DNA from: Acidimicrobiaceae bacterium
GTDB lineage: Bacteria > Actinomycetota > Acidimicrobiia > Acidimicrobiales > Aldehydirespiratoraceae
NCBI GenBank assembly: GCA_009837445.1
Contig: VXTM01000020.1
Span: 1-64,000, forward strand
DNA length: 64,000 bases
Reading direction: 5' to 3'
This document shows positions 63,047 to 64,000 of the stretch, in pieces. The notes under the pieces are model-generated. The model searched no databases and was not told the DNA's origin. It was given only the letters and a program-made list of their open reading frames with translations. Position numbers and translations under genes: made by a program. How positions within the stretch are numbered: the first letter of the stretch is position 1; each line of letters opens with the position of its first letter.

Positions 63047-64000
63047 CTATTTGAAGACGCGGCTGACGCCTGCGCGCAACTCGTCGAATGTCCCGGCCCC
63101 CACCGCGGCCCGCACCCGATCCATGAGGCGCAGCAGCCACGCCAGGTTGTGAAGGGTGACGAGCCGGGCCGCGGTGGGCTCGTGCGTGACCAGCAGATGC
63201 CGGAGGTAGCCCCGTGACCAGCGGCCAGCTGGGCTATCGGGAAAGGAGGGGTCGAGAGGCTCGTCGCTGCCGGCATGGCGGGCGGCTGAGAGGTTGTAGC
63301 GGCCCGCGTCGCTGAGGACCGTGCCGTGACGGCCCAGACGGGTGGGCAGGACGCAGTCGAACATGTCGATGCCGCGGGCGACCGCCTCCACGATGCCCAC
63401 CGGGTCGCCCAGACCCATGAAGTACCGGGGGCTGTCGGCGGGCAGTACGGCGGTGCAGGACTCCAGGGCGGCCAGCATCGCAGGTCGCTCCTCGCCGACC
63501 GACAGCCCGCCCACTGCATACCCGTCGAATCCGATCTCCACGGTTCGTTCAGCAGACTCGCGCCGCAGGTCAGGCTCGGCGCCGCCCTGGACGATCCCGA
63601 ACTGGCACTGGCGCTGCGCCGCGTCGGGGTGGGCTGTGAACGCGTCACGGCCGCGCTCGGCCCAGACGGCGGTGCGGCTGACAGCCTCCTCGAGGACGGG
63701 CCGCTCCGCCACCGCGGAGGGGCACACGTCGAGCACCATGGTGATGTCGGCGCCGATGAGGGCCTGCTCGGTCACCGCGGCCTCGGGCGTGAGCCGGCAG
63801 GGCGATCCGTCGTAGACCGACGCGAAGCTGGCGCCGTCGTCGTCCACGGCAGGGTCCAGCGAGTAGATCTGGTAACCGCCCGAGTCGGTGAGCACATGAC
63901 CCGACCAGTCAGCGAAGCCGTGAATGCCGCCCAGGCGGGCGACGGTCTCGGACCCGGGTCGCAGCATCAGGTGGTAGGTGTTGGCCAGCACCACCTCCAC
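63047..64000 (-). CDS. tgt: Queuine tRNA-ribosyltransferase homologue, 5' end outside window; zinc-ligand cysteines absent
   Basis: ANTYHLMLRPG; LTDSGGYQIYSL; FGIVQGG; GYAVGGLSVGE; GIDMFDCVLPTRLGRHG; TLHNLAW. Confidence 0.92.
   Translation of the reverse strand: MEVVLANTYHLMLRPGSETVARLGGIHGFADWSGHVLTDSGGYQIYSLDPAVDDDGASFASVYDGSPCRLTPEAAVTEQALIGADITMVLDVCPSAVAERPVLEEAVSRTAVWAERGRDAFTAHPDAAQRQCQFGIVQGGAEPDLRRESAERTVEIGFDGYAVGGLSVGEERPAMLAALESCTAVLPADSPRYFMGLGDPVGIVEAVARGIDMFDCVLPTRLGRHGTVLSDAGRYNLSAARHAGSDEPLDPSFPDSPAGRWSRGYLRHLLVTHEPTAARLVTLHNLAWLLRLMDRVRAAVGAGTFDELRAGVSRVFK

Overview
The window is about 64 kb of high-GC actinobacterial chromosome. The gene order and family content fit Acidimicrobiia-like Actinobacteria, but that placement is inference. 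It is almost entirely core housekeeping, mostly on the minus strand: tyrS, argH-G-R-F-D-B-J-C, pheT-pheS, an rRNA methyltransferase, rplT-rpmI-infC, hisG, ribD, mogA, rsmB-fmt-def, priA-metK-coaBC-rpoZ-gmk-mihF, pyrF-pyrD-carB-carA-pyrC-pyrB-pyrR, nusB-efp-pepP-aroB-pilD-aroE-mltG-ruvX-alaS, rarA, aspS-hisS-relA, secF-secD-yajC and a truncated tgt. I see no CRISPR array, prophage, transposase, defence island, tRNA or rRNA gene inside the window. The observations most worth follow-up are: (1) a TGT homologue that lost all three Cys zinc ligands but keeps the catalytic motifs; (2) a recurrent GGTAGSST / TANNNT -10 element 6-9 nt upstream of at least 14 start codons, suggesting widespread leaderless initiation; (3) a PyrR-binding-loop hairpin at the 5' end of the pyrR operon; (4) infC that apparently must start at AUA; (5) a HAD phosphatase fused to a SnoaL/NTF2-like domain, with a tiny overlapping uORF; (6) a lipobox at the N-terminus of a class A PBP; (7) a ~49-bp dispersed repeat and several long intergenic hairpins; (8) a probable rRNA-operon promoter and leader at the left edge. 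No clearly new multi-gene system is supported. All start sites and motifs were read by eye and need computational confirmation.
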